DNA from: Thysanoteuthis rhombus | Taxonomy: Eukaryota; Mollusca; Cephalopoda; Oegopsida; Thysanoteuthidae | Direction: 5' to 3' | DNA: 64,000 nt | Assembly (NCBI GenBank): GCA_963457665.1 | Contig: OY735218.1 | Coordinates: forward strand, 42,457,530-42,521,529 | Shown: one piece after another, positions 25,113 through 38,699 of the stretch | Numbering within the stretch: position 1 is the first letter of the stretch | Layout of the letters: each line of letters starts with the position of its first letter | Notes under the pieces: model-generated | What the model was told of the DNA's origin: nothing | Databases searched by the model: none | What the model saw: the letters and a program-made list of their open reading frames with translations, nothing else | Translations under genes and position numbers: made by a program

Positions 25113-25899
25113 AAATTAGACAAATGTATTGCCCTCTGCTTTCCTCTAGACTGCATTGGCAAGACTGAGTGGGAGATTCTAATGACTTGGCCTCCCAGAA
25201 TCTCCATACCATCCATCCCAGGTATGCTCCCTGGGAAGGAGGTCCTTCACTTCATTATGTGATTAAATAGAATTAATCAATGCAAGTGTTGCTACATAAT
25301 GACATGTGATGATTCACTTTCAAGACATTAAGTACTGTCAAAAAAATCATTTAATCAAGATAAGTTGGTGACTTTACTATGTGTCACAAATACCGGGTTA
25401 TAACAATGAATAATTCCTCTTGTATATATATTTTGCCAATAAGTATATGCAAAGTAATTCTTAATTTGTGTTATTGCATATCAACATTGATTGAAATGTC
25501 AAAAAGGATTGGTTTGTTTTCATTGTTTCATCATGGAGAAAAGCTCAATTTATATTCAACCATTTGAGTATTTAAATCCAATGTACTATTCTTAATTTTG
25601 TGGCCCAGATAATCTGGACCAGGACTTACCTGTGTGTTTTTCCCATTCAGAACTCTACCCTATAAACAGGGTGAGGTTATATGCTTAATACAAATTGAGT
25701 TTTAGAGATTTTGACAAGGGAAACGTAGAACAAAGTTGTCAATTCTTTGTTTGCATCACAATGATCAAAATTGAAAATGCAGAGTTGATGAAAGTAGACC
25801 ACTACATCTACCTAAGACTATGAATCACCATGAAAATGACAAAAGAAGAAGAAATAAAGCAAAGAATCACTCTAGGTTGGCAAGCTGAAGACCATGATG

Positions 25900-25953
25900 T
25901 TGATGACAACAACGACAACAATGACAACAACAACAACAACGACAACAACAATT
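25900..25953. repeat. (AAC/GAC)n trinucleotide repeat
   Basis: Imperfect AACGACAACAATGACAACAA units on the + strand. The sequence just upstream (25750-25890) resembles part of an RTE tail (ATGAAAGTAGACCACTACAT, ACCTAAGAC), so this may mark another decayed LINE fragment. Confidence 0.6.
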
Positions 25954-26529
25954 AAGACTGAAAAAAAGTAATAGCTTCAGCAGAAATTCAAAAACCCTTC
26001 TAAAATTGATATTTGCCAGATATATAAGTCAGCAAACAAGACGTTGCAATCTTGAGTTTGAAATTGTTTGGATCAGCAGTTCTTGAGAAATTTATTAAAA
26101 TTGAATATTTCTCCTGAATGCTTGCTTAATGTCGGCCATTAAATAAAAACACTTGTATGCTCTGCCTCCCTTAGGGATCAGTGCTGTGACATATCACTGA
26201 AACATTAGCTTCATGCAAGACATCAAACGAAAACAATTTATAGTTTCTATAGATTATCTCCCTTGACTCCCACTCTTTACTAAAAGTATTTCATTCAGAA
26301 TTATTTTTCATGTCAATTATGGCAGGTTGCACCACAAACCATTAAGTCCGCCCCCGCCATCAAATGAGCACCTTTAGAATGGAAAGAATTCTAATTGCAT
26401 TTTAGCTATTTGGGCTACTTTACATCTTATTTTGAATCATCCATGAAAAATGTATGTCAGGCAAACTTAGGAGAACTTTGTAAATCCAATATCTGAATTT
26501 GTGCTTGATTTTGTTGTTATTGTTGCTGC

Positions 26530-26648
26530 TGTGAGTTAGGAGAGGAAGAGGAGAAGAGGGGGTGAAAAAGATAAGGAAATCAATGAAGAAGAGGAGGAGG
26601 GGATGGGTAGGAGATAGGGAAGAAGAAGAAGAAGAAGAAGAAGAGATA
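26530..26648. repeat. (GAA)n / purine-rich tract
   Basis: A GA-rich strand, with pure GAA at 26620-26642. Could adopt triplex structure in principle; otherwise featureless. Confidence 0.75.
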
Positions 26649-27765
26649 AAATAAAGTTATAGAAAATGGAAACCATCAAGATGAACTGAAATATTAATAT
26701 GCTTCTCACATCTCTTGAGTTCCTTTGTAAAATTTCTCGAAAATGGTCAGGTTACATTTGTGTTTGTTTTTAAAAGCGAAATTTTTCATTTTCAATTTAT
26801 ACCTCAATTCTAGACAAGATGTTAAAACTGAATTTTATTGGAAACTATTCTTGCTGTATATCATATTAAAAACTAATTCTCTGAGTAAAAATGCCCATTC
26901 ATAGGTAATCCAAGTTTTTAATATATGATAAACTAAGATGTTCATCACTCTGACTCAATACATTATCATAGCAACATTGCAATTTAGTGAACGGCCTCAT
27001 TAGATGATGACTTGTCAATCTTTGCTGGCTATAAGTTTATCATATTCTTTTTAAAGATGGTCAAATTTTAGGAAAATATCAACAAAACATCAATGAAAAT
27101 TAGAAATTAGACTGGAAACAAAAGCAAAGAGTAATTTTTCCTTTTCCTCTCACAAAGAAAAAATGAGTAAGCCAGGGGAGATACCAGTATTTCTGTAAAC
27201 CTGTACTACCAAACCAAGTGTTTTATTGTTGTACTTATTTGCAGCATCATAAAATCCATGATGGAGAGAACATTTCATCTCAGAGGATTATTTGTTAAAA
27301 CAGGATGGCCTTGTAGAATCGCAGGGATCATCATGTTTTTCTTGCAACTTTAGGATTGGATAGAATTTTGCAAGCTCTAAGCTCTTCAACTCCCAATGGC
27401 TATTACCATTGTGCGGTATAAGCTATTGCTGTTAATGGTTTCCCACCTCATTGAAAGCCTTGAATGCCAGAGCAATCACCAAAGCAGGAATTCTTTTGTT
27501 GCAGAATTCTCTGTTGTTCTCACCATCTCTTTCTACATGAACTTCTCTATTATTTTCCACCCATTTCTCATAATCACAATCACAATATCTTTCTCACTCT
27601 CTTTTTTCTTCACTGTCACTTGTCTCACTCTGTCTATCTTTTTATTTATATCTATAGAAGTGAACATGAAACAATATTACAGTTATGTAGACAGAACTTC
27701 AATATCTTATGTGTCTAGTTATAATTTTCTCAGCATATGAATCAAGTAAATTACTCTTACAAGAG

Positions 27766-27924
27766 CAGAGGCATACCAAAGGGGGAGTGCACGGTAGGGG
27801 TGTTCTCTCACTCAATGATATCTTGGTCAGCAAATCTTTTTGCCTATTTGGCTAGCATGCCCACTTTCTTGGCAAATTAGAGGCCTGCACCCTCCCCCAA
27901 TAACAATCATTTGGTATGCCCCAG
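27766..27924. mobile_element. hAT-type MITE with an 8-bp target site duplication
   Basis: This 159-base element starts CAGAGGCATACCAAA and ends TTTGGTATGCCCCAG, an inverted terminal repeat with two mismatches. Perfect 8-base copies of TACAAGAG flank it at 27758-27765 and 27925-27932. CAG-starting ends and 8-base duplications are the hallmarks of hAT transposons. There is no coding capacity, so it was moved by a transposase from elsewhere. Subterminal poly-G/poly-C runs (AAAGGGGGAGTGCA against TGCACCCTCCCCC) extend the inverted symmetry. Confidence 0.85.
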
Positions 27925-28589
27925 TACAAGAGGTTAAATCCAATGACAATTGAAGAGTGTGGTTCCAAAATACGATAAACTCCATTTTAAAAAAAATGTG
28001 TTTAATTAAATTTAAAATCAAATTCTTGATTTGAACTCTTCATCTTATTAAAGCCTTATGGACTGCATATATATAAGAAGATTGCAATAGAATAAAAAGA
28101 AATAAAAATCCAGGATTTGATTTTCAACGTAATGGAACACATTTATTTTTTGAATGGCCCTTATCATGTTTTGGAACCAAACTCTTCAATTGACCATATG
28201 AAAGTTTTATCAGTTTATTAATGTTTAATGCTTGAGTATCATACACATTTTCATTCCTTGACAGCAGATCATTTTCCTCTGTTAATCACAGTTTTCTAGA
28301 ATTTTCACTACTTTCCGCATAAAAGCTGATGTATTGATCTCACTTAATGTCATCATAAAATTATGATAAAAAATCTTTAATAAGGTCTTAAATAGCAGTT
28401 GGCTATTAACAATGTAAATAAATCCAGTTTCTATATACTATGATCCATTGACTTTTAAAAACACGATTTCCAAATGGTTTCTTCCTTTTTCCTCTTATCA
28501 AACTGTATTTATGCATTAAACATGAGGATAGCAAAATGTTTGAAAACAAGAAATAAAAATCAAAAAACAATTCACCCAACATGTTGGAA

Positions 28590-29625
28590 GAAAACCAATC
28601 ATGGGAACAGGCAGGTTTCAGAAAGAGTTACTTGACCTTGACCATCTCTATTTGATGAATCAACACAAAGAGAAAAGAGCAGAATACAAAATGCCACTTG
28701 CTATAGCATTTGTTGACTTCAAGAAGGCTTTTGACACATTGGAAATTTCCAATGTCATCAATGCAATCATACATCAAAGTGTAGACCCTGTTTATGTCAA
28801 AATTTTACAACATATATACCAATACAACAGTTCTTTTAACAAGCTATATAGAGACTCAAAGCCCTTCCTTCCAAAAACTGATTCCCCAGAGAAAATGACA
28901 CCAGCTCACACAAACTATTCACAGCTAGTCTTGAAATAATCTTCCAACACTTGAATAAAGAAAGGAATCTGATTTGCTGACAAATTATCTTTTTGCTAAA
29001 AACTTTCATGATCTGTAAACAATACTAGACAAACTGAATGAAGGCAGCAAAAAAAAAGTTGGTCTTCACGTGAGCTTCCATATGCAAAAAGCATGTTGAG
29101 AACAAAGCCACAATGATTAAAATTGAAAATATAGAGCTATAGAAAGTAGATCACTTCATCTACCTGGGATAACAAATCATCATGGAATCCTGAAAAGGAG
29201 AAGAAATCAAAGACTGAATCACAATGCAAATGCAAGATTTCAGCGGGACAAAGTCAATCTTCTAGAACAAAAAGATCCCATTAGTTCTAAAAAGATGGTT
29301 ATAGAATCAATTCATCCTCCTGATAGTCACCGACAGAGGTGAGACAAGGAACAACCAAGAGATTGACTCTCAAACTGAAAATCATGCAATGGGCACTGGA
29401 GAGGATCGTACTTGATATAACATGGAGAAACCACGACAGCACATTACATTAGAGAGCAAACAGGGGTCAGAGATATCATAAGAATGGGTGGGCCATGTTG
29501 CCAGAATTTCAGACAACCACTGATATTGGCACCATGATGCCCAGGAATGAGAGAACTGGTGGATCTTGGTGAAAGTCTATATGCAATGACTGATGCTAAA
29601 AGACTGATATTCATGATTATTAGGA
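28590..29625 (+). pseudogene. RTE-type LINE reverse transcriptase remnant
   Basis: The first 340 bases keep an open frame that includes HLYLMNQHKEKRAEYKMPLA and then IAFVDFKKAFDTLE (reverse transcriptase motif A with its first catalytic aspartate). It continues through VDPVYVKILQHIY. After about 28940 the same element continues through frameshifted pieces matching the later part of the protein to a decayed 3' end near AAAGACTGATATTCATGATTATT. No intact protein is possible. Confidence 0.8.
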
Positions 29626-30708
29626 GTATACTATTTGCAGAAAATCTTGGTATTTAAAAATGTGTCTTAATAATTTTGTAATAATGTCAGTAGTAAAATT
29701 ATATGTCATTTCATTTTTTACTTCAACTATCATGGGGAAGTGATTTCACAATTCAAGGTGGCTTAGAAATCAGTACTATTTTTTATAATACCAACTGTTT
29801 CAATTTTCATCATTTCTTTAGATACCAGCAAATTTCATAGTGACCCTCACCTACATAGTATCAATGCATTTACATAAGGGTCCAGAGGGAAACAAAGTTG
29901 CATGATTTTTCACCCAATTTCAAAGATCATTATGTTTAATTTTTTGAAGTGAATAATATGTATGCATTCATAAACTGTTTGTTGGGTATTAGAGTGTAAG
30001 TCTATCTTTTGTGAGAGACTGCTGATATTTTTTTGTGATAGAAATGAGTCTTGATAAGTATTAGACTTGAATTCTCCAGATGAGTTCCCTCTTTAATTTT
30101 GACTTCAACACCAATAAAGAAACCAGATTTATTTCCAAATGAAGAAAAATTGAGCAAACTTCAGCAAAATCTTGAATCCTCTTGCATTTAAAGTACTTTA
30201 AAAATACTTTAAGATCCATCATTTAGTTGATAAAAAGGTATTTGCCACTTGGATAAACATTAATGATTTTTGTGTTGGTTATTATTATACTAATATATGA
30301 AAAAAGGGTAAAGCTATGGCTTTGTTTTTGAAAGCACAAAGCACAAATCATATTAATCCAGGAATTCTACCATCAAGAATTGCTCATTGAAATATTATCT
30401 TGCTGTATAAAAAGTTGGCCATCTTGAAGAGCAATGCATTTGAGTAGAATTTTGTTTTTTGGAGACACTTATAATTCTGCCATAAGAGAAGTGTCACCTA
30501 AAAAATGTTTCCTTATTTGAAACAAAATTATTGTATCGTGATGCAATTTTTTTCTACCTAAAGTCAAGGTTACAATACATAATATTTTAGTCATGCATAC
30601 CGATGATCCCAACAAGAAAAATTTACATGTAGTGCCATAATTTCTAATTCTGTGTAAAACATGAAACCCACTATGAATTTCATAAAGATATATTGGGAAA
30701 TAATTGAC
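29626..30708. other. AT-rich sequence, nothing recognised
   Basis: No supportable feature. The same holds for 27933-28589, 30834-31486 and 31893-33444. Confidence 0.5.
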
Positions 30709-30724
30709 TATATATACATATACA

Positions 30725-30781
<57 letters not shown>
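30709..30781. repeat. (TA)n microsatellite
   Basis: TA repeat flanked by TACATATACATATATG. It borders the broken MITE end at 30803. Confidence 0.85.
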
Positions 30782-30802
30782 TCAAAAATTTGCAGACAGA
30801 AA

Positions 30803-30833
30803 GAGCCCCCTTCCCCCATTTGGTATGCCCCAG
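30803..30833. mobile_element. Terminal fragment of the same MITE family
   Basis: CCCCCATTTGGTATGCCCCAG near 30812-30832 repeats the right end of the 27.8-kb MITE. No matching left end is visible on the other side of the (TA)n tract at 30715-30780, so this is a broken copy or one whose left part was overwritten by the microsatellite. Confidence 0.55.
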
Positions 30834-31486
30834 GTAAAATCTCATATCTTTAACTTTGGCATAAGATATCAAATCAATGCTTTCTACCTCAATGAAGTAA
30901 ATACTCTTTTAGATTAAACAGTAGGAATGTGGTTGGTAAACCATCTAACTTATGAAAATTTTTTGTATGTTCTTTTTACTGATTATATATGTAAAGATAA
31001 ATACATTAAAACTAGAAATAGTATGAAGTCTATGTTCCTGGGAGCATTCAGTAACCTCATAGATATAAATATTTAAGATGAAGTCTTGGTTCTTATGGTG
31101 ATTCTTCTTATTGTGGTTATGTTGCTATGAAACAGCTGAGGATATGCCAAATGCCACGGGAAAAGTTAAACAACTTCAAAAAGTGACAGAACTTGAAAGT
31201 TCTTGTAAAGGTGTGACATATTTGCATGCTTAAAACTCTAAGGTATTTTGTCAGACCATCCTGAATAATTTCCAAAGTCTTGTGTGCCTTCTCAAGTGAC
31301 ACATTCTAAAAGCAAAGATTCTGCTGGAAAAGGAACAGCATAGAAATTATAAGTAAAAGGTATACTTCCATTTTCGTCTTTGCTCTTCCTTCCTTTTTCT
31401 TTCCTAAAAGATTTCCCAAGTGATGATAAGCAAAATCCTGGTTTGATCTTGCTTTAACCTATTTCATGTATTAATAATCAGTGTAT

Positions 31487-31892
31487 AAAAAACCATCAAT
31501 CAAAACTGTCATCATAGGTTTCTCCAGTTTTCAAGCTGGTCTGGCTGGCTGGCTATATAAATGCTTTCACTCCTTGCTATGGCTGGAATTTGTTTTTTGT
31601 TTTCCATAAGCCCCCACCCCAAAATAGGTTTTTAGCAAAGATTTCAATTTGCAATTCAAGTTTATGCTTAATTGATTCCTTACTTTGTGTCCAGTAGCAT
31701 TCATGCTTGCTTTTTAAAAATTCAGACTTTGTCTGTCATATTGTGATCACTGTCTTACTAGAGGCGAGACAAGTGACTTATTCATTGTTCACACCATCTT
31801 CAAATATTTTGATTGATCATCCTAACTATGGCATGCTGCTAAAAGACATTGGTCATATGACAGTTGTTTTGAAGGACTCAACATACTTGTTT
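31487..31892 (+). repeat. 430-bp repeat family, near full-length copy
   Basis: Begins AAACCATCAATCAAAACTGT, includes GGTCTGGCTGGCTGGCTATA, and ends near ACTTGTT after a weak GACTCAACA end. Non-coding. Confidence 0.65.
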
Positions 31893-33444
31893 TATATGTC
31901 AGCTTATGGTTGGTTAGTCTAGTACTTATAAAATCTGCAATATCTATGCATTTGAAATTGTGATTAAATTTTTCTCTTCATTTATTCTACACATTGTGCT
32001 AATAAGCCATCCATGCCTTGCAGACAGACTTACAATCCAAATTAATCTTTCTCTCATTGTTATTCTGTTCATTCTTGTCGCAACTTCTGCACTGTGCTCT
32101 GCAGTTTATCAGTGCAAAGCCGAGTAAACTGTCAGAGAGAATCTAAGTTCCTGCATATCAATGTTGCCTCATTGGTTCCATCACCAGACAAGAAGACTGT
32201 AGAGCTCAAATTATACAGATGTTTGATTTAAAAGTTGAGCGTAAAATTCCCCAACAGAATAGACATTGGAATCTAAATGAAGCCATTGACACTACACCAA
32301 ATGGGAGAAGCCATCTATTAGCAAGTTAAGAGATTTACATTAATACATCGTCTGCGAACAAAGTCCCTAGGCTTAACTCACACTGTGCAGTGATGTTGCG
32401 AATGTAGATGATAGCATCACAAAAAATTGTCTATCACTATAAGATGTCTGGACACATCTCGTCTCATTTTGTTATAGAACTTTTACATCTCTTGCAAAAG
32501 TAATTTTGGAAAAATTGAATAAGTTTTGGGCCCAACTGATTCTTACCAGAATATCACTCAAAAGAAAGAAAAGTTTGTTTCATGTTGTAAAATAAAATCC
32601 TAAAGAAATGATCTTTTTCCCGGGGCCTGTGGCATATGTTATAAAGTGGCCTCAAATTAAGAAAATACACTCAAATGTTGAAATCCGTGCATTTTTCACT
32701 TAAAAAGTAATTAAATATTTTCATTTGCTATACAGCCAGATAATCCAACAAAATATGTCTGACATTTCTGTAATAGATTTATTTTCATTTTCATCTTTGT
32801 GCAGTGACTATGACTTCAGTTTCAAATACTTTCATATTTTATGCACCATGTATGTATCACATTAATGCCAGGTTCCAATTAATTACTGTATTTAAATAAT
32901 AACTCTAATTAAAGGTGATAATTGGCTAAAATCAAGAATCTTAGACACCCAATCATTAACAAAAGTTGAGAGCAAAATATTGCTATAATTCTAGAGCAAG
33001 TGCAGAATATCTGAATGTATATAGATTACAAGCATTTAGCATGGAGCCCTTGAGATTGTGAAGCGTGTAGCATATACTAATTTGGCTACATAGTTAATCT
33101 AGTACTTCCTTTTTCAAAATAGTCAGATTGATAATTGTAAATAACGCAGAACCTAGCAGGATTCCAGGATAGTATTGAAATGAGAAGAAAATCTGAAATA
33201 TTTATCAAAAGTAAAATTCTATACAGTAACTGAAAATAGAAAGCAATCCCTCACTTTATCCATTTTGCAGAATGAAGGTATGCATTTGAATAGATTTGTA
33301 AGGCTTTCATCCTCTAAAGTTAAGATTTATAAGATACGAGAATCAGAATCTTGGAACAACAATCTCTTTAGAGTTAATTATACAATTAAAAAATCTCTGA
33401 GCAATCCTTTCTTGATAATGAGTTACAAACTTAAGTCTATAATG

Positions 33445-33633
33445 GAGCCTAATTTGCAATCTAAGTTTTTGCTAGATTGATCCCATAGTTTGTGTCTTTT
33501 TTTTGGAAATTCAAACTTTCTAGTGATCACTGCCAAATAAAAGGTGAGAGAAGTATGTTATTCATTGATTACTCCAAACATGGCATGTTATCAAAAGACA
33601 TTGATCATGAGATAGTGACTAACCAGACTTGTT
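33445..33633 (+). repeat. 430-bp repeat family, right-hand fragment
   Basis: Contains GCAATCTAAGTTTTTGCTAG, GATCACTGCCAAATAAAAGG and the end GACTAACCAGACTTGTT. The left end is absent. Confidence 0.55.
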
Positions 33634-34883
33634 TTGCTTTTTCCTAATATGCACATACATTCATGCATATATATATTGAATGAGAACTCATCAATTCATC
33701 TACACAACAATATTTAAATATATATGGGCTTTTGGGGGGGACAAACACTATATCAAACTCAGAACTGATCATCAATGGAACAAGCTTTGTGACCATTGAA
33801 CCATGACCATCAAAATGAATAAGCAATTTTTATTAGTATTGTGGAATCACTGTCACTGATGTCCTTCCCATCCCCATCCATTTCAATATTGCTTTTAGCT
33901 TATTGTTGTTTCAGGTCACACAAATGGTTAGGTTACAACATTTGCATTTCAGGAGATTTTGTAAAACTGTTTACCCTCTGTACCTCTTGTGGGATTTCAA
34001 TCTGCCAAGTACAAGTACTAAGGGAATACCATGTTTCTTTCATTGAACGGCTATAAAATCCTGAATGTAGAATCCTGAAAAAGTTTTATTATTTTTGCTT
34101 CTGGGCAACAAAGAGTAATCCATTTCTGTTATAGACAGACAAAACAATTTGACTAGTTTTGTTAATTGATTCAGAATTAATGCTTTGATATTGATGAAAA
34201 AAATATAGCTGGGTTAACGAAACTTCCATGGTAAATTCTTGCAGGAATATGAATATTCACTGTTTTGGGGGATTATCCAGCGTCTTTTGTCTTTAATAAA
34301 TAATTCACTTACTTTCAGGTAAAATTTGAATTTTAGAATCCAGACCATCCTTAAGGTTCCTTACACCCAGGGCAAGCTGAACCGCAGTGCCTTTTAAAGC
34401 CTGATTGAGTTTGCCATCGATATTGAGAATTTCCTTTGCCAATTGTTTCTCTTACTTTCAGCACAACATATAGTTTCTAACTGTCAGATATTCCTAACAA
34501 AATCTGACTTCACATCAGAGAATTTTCCTATTTTGACTGTTTATATTCTGTTTAATTTGTCTATTTGTCGATTTTTCAATTTTAATTTGAAAAGCTCTAC
34601 TGTCTCAAACACATGACAGACACCCCCTACCACTTGACACTCTGGGCGATTGCCCATTGTGTCAGTGCCTAGGGCCAGCTGAAGGAAATAACCTGTTCAA
34701 AAGTTTTTTCAGGTAATGAATCACTTGAATTAACTGCTAGTTTAAATTTTTATGCCAATTTAGATTTAAGGGAGATAAGGCTGAATAAAGCAAATAGAGG
34801 AATCTTTGAAAAAGAGCAAGGTTCTAAGGAGAGCAAGGATTCTATTGAGAAATAATTATGTTGAAATCCAAAACAGAAATAAT

Positions 34884-35801
34884 AAGAAATTGTCAATCAA
34901 AACTGTCAGCATCGGCTTCTTCAGTTTTCAAGTTGGTCCAGCTGGATGACTGTATGTACATATATCACATATGCAGGCTGTACCAATAGAGTTAGAGGGC
35001 TAAAAATGCTAACATTTATTCTTTGTTATGTTGGGAAACACATCGGAGATATTAGACCAAGCTCAACCTTCAAAAATAAGAAGATCCCATTAATCCTAAA
35101 AAGAAGGGTGTATATCCAATGCATCCTCCCAATAGTCATTTATGGAGCTGAAACATGGAACCTAACCAAGAGACAGATCCACAAATTGAGAGCTATGCAG
35201 TGCGCACACGAGAAAATTATGCTGGGCCTCACATGGAGAGACCACTAGACAGCACAGTACATTCAGGAAAAGACAAGCAACAAGGACATTATAGAATCCA
35301 TTAAAAAGTTCAAATGGCAGTGGGCTGGCCACATTGCACAAATGGCAGACAACCGATGGACATCACGACTCACAACATGGATTCCCTGAGATCACATGTG
35401 GAACTGAGGCCGGCAGAATATTAGATGGAGAGACGAGCTAGACAAATTCAGAAAGTACTGGCTCCGTGACGCCCATGATAGAGAAGTGTGGCGAATCCTG
35501 GGGAAGGTCTATGTCCAACAACGGATGCTGAAAGACTGATGATGATGATGGGAAAAAACGTTTTTTAGGAAGCCCACCCCAATTTGTATTGTAAGTTTAT
35601 GCTAATTTTGTCACTCAGTCAGTATCTGGCTGCATTCATGCTTGTTTTTTAAAGTCAAGACTTTTTTAGTGATTGATTCAGCCCAACAAAAAGTGAGAGA
35701 TGTTACTTATTCATTGATTACTTCTTTGTCCAATTTTTTAATTGCTCACCCCCAAAAGACATGCTGCAACAATTTTTATTGATTCACTAACCAGACCTGT
35801 T
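34884..35801 (+). repeat. 430-bp repeat family, copy split by an RTE insertion
   Basis: The left part (34884-35034) carries AAATTGTCAATCAAAACTGT and GTCCAGCTGG. The right part (35553-35801) resumes with GGGAAAAAACG and ends CACTAACCAGACCTGTT. The RTE 3' fragment lies between. This fixes the order of events: the repeat was there before the RTE insertion. Confidence 0.75.
35035..35552 (+). pseudogene. RTE-type LINE 3' fragment inserted inside a 430-bp repeat
   Basis: This is one of the better-preserved RTE tails in the window: KNKKIPLILKRRVYIQ, YGAETWNLTKRQIHKLR, LGLTWRDH (then a stop), TAQYIQEKT, FKWQWAGHIAQMADNRW, WRDELDKFRKYWLRDAHD and REVWRILGKVYVQQR, ending AAAGACTGATGATGATGATG. It is 5' truncated, as is common for LINEs. 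It interrupts a copy of the 430-bp family, and a short GGGAAA duplication flanks it. It contains in-frame stops. Confidence 0.85.
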
Positions 35802-38343
35802 ATGTAAGATATTAAGATTATTCATAAATCAATTAATAGAAGTGAAACAAAAATTTGCTCTCTCCTGCTTCTCTCAATCAAAGAACTAATTTTACTTGCC
35901 GAAATGTAATGCACACAAAATTTACATTTGAATGAGTGTGCAGTTGAAACGAGGCTAGATTTATAGCAAATATCTTACATTCTCCTCTTTCCAATTCTAT
36001 GAGGTCTTACGTACTCCATCAGGCTTTAGTCTATCTACTTTGAAACCTTAAATCTCTTAATTTCTGCTAATAGACAACCTCAATGTTTATCATCTGCTCC
36101 TCCCAGAACTAAATCACCTGCAAGACTGAACCTTCAGATTACTTTCTTTATTGATGCCAAGAGAATTCCCTGCATGACTTCTCATTTAACTCTTCATTTA
36201 ATACATGTTGCTCTGAAATGAAAATTTCTCTGACTGCTATCATGATGATAACCTCAAGACTAGAGAATAGTACTTTCAAAAGCAGGGGCAGATCTGGGAT
36301 TTTTAGTGGGACTTTTTTTTCACTCCATCTGTTCAATTAGATAATGGATATAATAAATTCGTGTTTTTATGGGTAATTTATGATTATTCAGTATCAGTTG
36401 GGTTTTTTTTTTTTGATTTCTCTATCTAGATATTTTTTTAAAATTTTGATAGATGACCGAGCAACCACAGAATTTTTTTATGCATTTCATTTTTTGGATT
36501 TCTCACTATTATCTACATTAAAACCTGAGAGATGAAAATAACCTAAACATTATAATCATATTGTCAATAGAATACCTCCACCAACCCAATATTTGGTTTT
36601 GATGTAGTATCACTTGCATTTAATGGTGTTACTGTTGTATTTCTAATATTTTCTGGGTTGTATACTTTCCATCCTAATCAATTTAACCACTCTGAAATTT
36701 TTCCCATTTGTTGGTTGTCCATATCAAATGATAATTCTGAACTAGTGTTTCACTTGGCATGGTGGATTCAATAAAAGAAAAAAAGAACAAAGAAATTGGA
36801 GGGTTTCTTCTTCTTCTTGAAGAAAAAGAAAAGTAAAAAAAATTTCCATTTTAGTTTATTCATTATAAATAAATATCTTTTAATAAATCATCCAATGTTG
36901 TCCCCATCTCCTATATTTCATTTAATTCAATACCATTCTGTAATATCTAATTCAATAAAATAATTTGATATTTTTTGTAAAATAAATGTATCATGCTGTC
37001 TCTAATATTTCATTCAATCCTCATGAATTTAAGCATATCAAGATGTAAACGTTTTAGTTAGTTCTGGCCTTCCATAGTTGCTCTCAAAGATGGCTGAAAC
37101 AGTCAGTGATCATCCACAAAATATCACCGAAACTTTAAATTGTTCTTTGCCTGAATCCTGGATCTGTACTTGAAAAGAGTTGAATATCTTAGAGACATTT
37201 AGAACATTTTGAACATTTATATTAGTGTGACAAAAAAAAGTATACAAATTGTATATACAATCATATGAAAATCATATTTATAAAATATCTCTGCTTTAAA
37301 CATTTGCTGTGTTATAGTAAACATCATTATTCATTTTAAAATCATTTCCATCTGTTGATAGCACTAAATATTCTGGTAATCTGTTCAATAATCCCACTAG
37401 CATTCAACTGCTAAAAAGTAATTTTCTCATATTCAATCTACTTCTATTTACTTCTACCATTATCGCTTACAAACCAGTTCTACGAACAATAAAAAAGTGA
37501 TATTAGAATTAAGATGTAAAAGAGACATCAGTCGTGTATTGAAATATACAATGAGTTCAAGGAATTGATAACTTTCAAATTTTTTTCTAAGTTTAGAGCT
37601 TACTTTTTCTGTTTTGTTTATCTTCCAAGAGCTTCCTGAAATGCTCAAATAATTCAAGATTTTGAAATGAAGTGTTGTTGATAGTTAAACATTTTTATTG
37701 ATTCTGAATTAGTTATTGTTGTTTACACACACAAAGTGAGGAAAGAAAAGTAAAAATACAATCCCCACAGCAAATTTTCTGTGGTAGACAAGATATCATA
37801 ATGAAAAAGAAAAAGGAGTCAAAAGGTATGGTGCCACTTCCATAATGATCATATTGAATGAGTCAGCAAATAGTATCATAACAACAAAACATGGCTCACA
37901 GACCTGATTATTATCAAAATAAAACCAACAAAACTCTTTGATATATAGATTTGTCTAGAGAAAGTTGGATAATGAACAGACCAAAATATGAAGAAAAAAC
38001 TATGAAGACAGGCCAAAAAGTTCATTGAATATCGATCCTTATGATAAGTTCAATTTTGTTGTCATAAAAGAAAAAATCACAAATGAGAAAAAGAGCATTG
38101 AACTATTATGGCTTTGCAATTTGCTAAAACTGATTTTTTAAAAGATTTACTTTTCCAAATTCATAAGATTAAAGAAGAATTTATTCAAAACTCAAAATTC
38201 TTTATCCCATTGTCCATGCAAATAGATGTACTGAAATCTTTATTGCTAATAGAATGGTTTATTTTTCTTATCTAAGCAATTCAGGATGTGATACTTGAGG
38301 TAGAAAGTTTGATCTGATTGATCTATAATACTATTTCAATCTT
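35802..38343. other. AT-rich sequence, nothing firm recognised
   Basis: A possible single MITE end (CAGGGGCAGATCTGGGA) occurs near 36283 without a visible partner. Otherwise this and 33634-34883 show no feature. Confidence 0.45.
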
Positions 38344-38699
38344 TAGAAACCAACAAACAAAACTGTCATCAAAACAGTTAACAAGGATTTCTTCAGTTTT
38401 TTAGTTGGTCCAGCTGGCTAGCTATATATGTATAGATGTATCATGCATACAGGCCACACCGATAATTTATGATGGGGATTTAATTTGCAATGCAATTTTA
38501 CACTAAATTGATCACTTAGTTGGTGTCTGACAGCGTTCACACTTATTTTTTGAAAATTTAGACTTTTATATTGATTACTAACCAACAGAAGGCAAAAGAA
38601 AGAGCTTATCTATTAATCACCCCTTTTTCCAATTTTCTAATTGATCACCCCCGATATGGCATACTGGCAGTTTCTACTGAGTGATTAACCAGACCTGTT
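38344..38699 (+). repeat. 430-bp repeat family, internally shortened copy
   Basis: Both ends are present (TAGAAACCAACAAACAAAAC and GATTAACCAGACCTGTT), but the central TCCTTATTATGTC block is missing. It faces the minus-strand copy at 38829 with only 130 bases between. Confidence 0.7.

Larger units (their letters stand above)
25113..27757. other. Mostly unassigned intron-like sequence
   Basis: Contains the trinucleotide and purine tracts listed separately and a possible RTE shard near 25750-25890. No coding signal. The interval 23215-24709, directly 3' of the EPAC-like exon, is also blank. Confidence 0.5.

Noticed and set aside
30459-30480. Possible FGD motif (TTTTTTGGAGACACT) as the next EPAC exon
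   Set aside because: The surrounding translation does not continue as a cyclic-nucleotide-binding cassette and no splice sites frame it.
36283-36340. CAGGGGCAGATCTGGGA as a hAT MITE
   Set aside because: No matching inverted end or 8-bp target duplication was found nearby.
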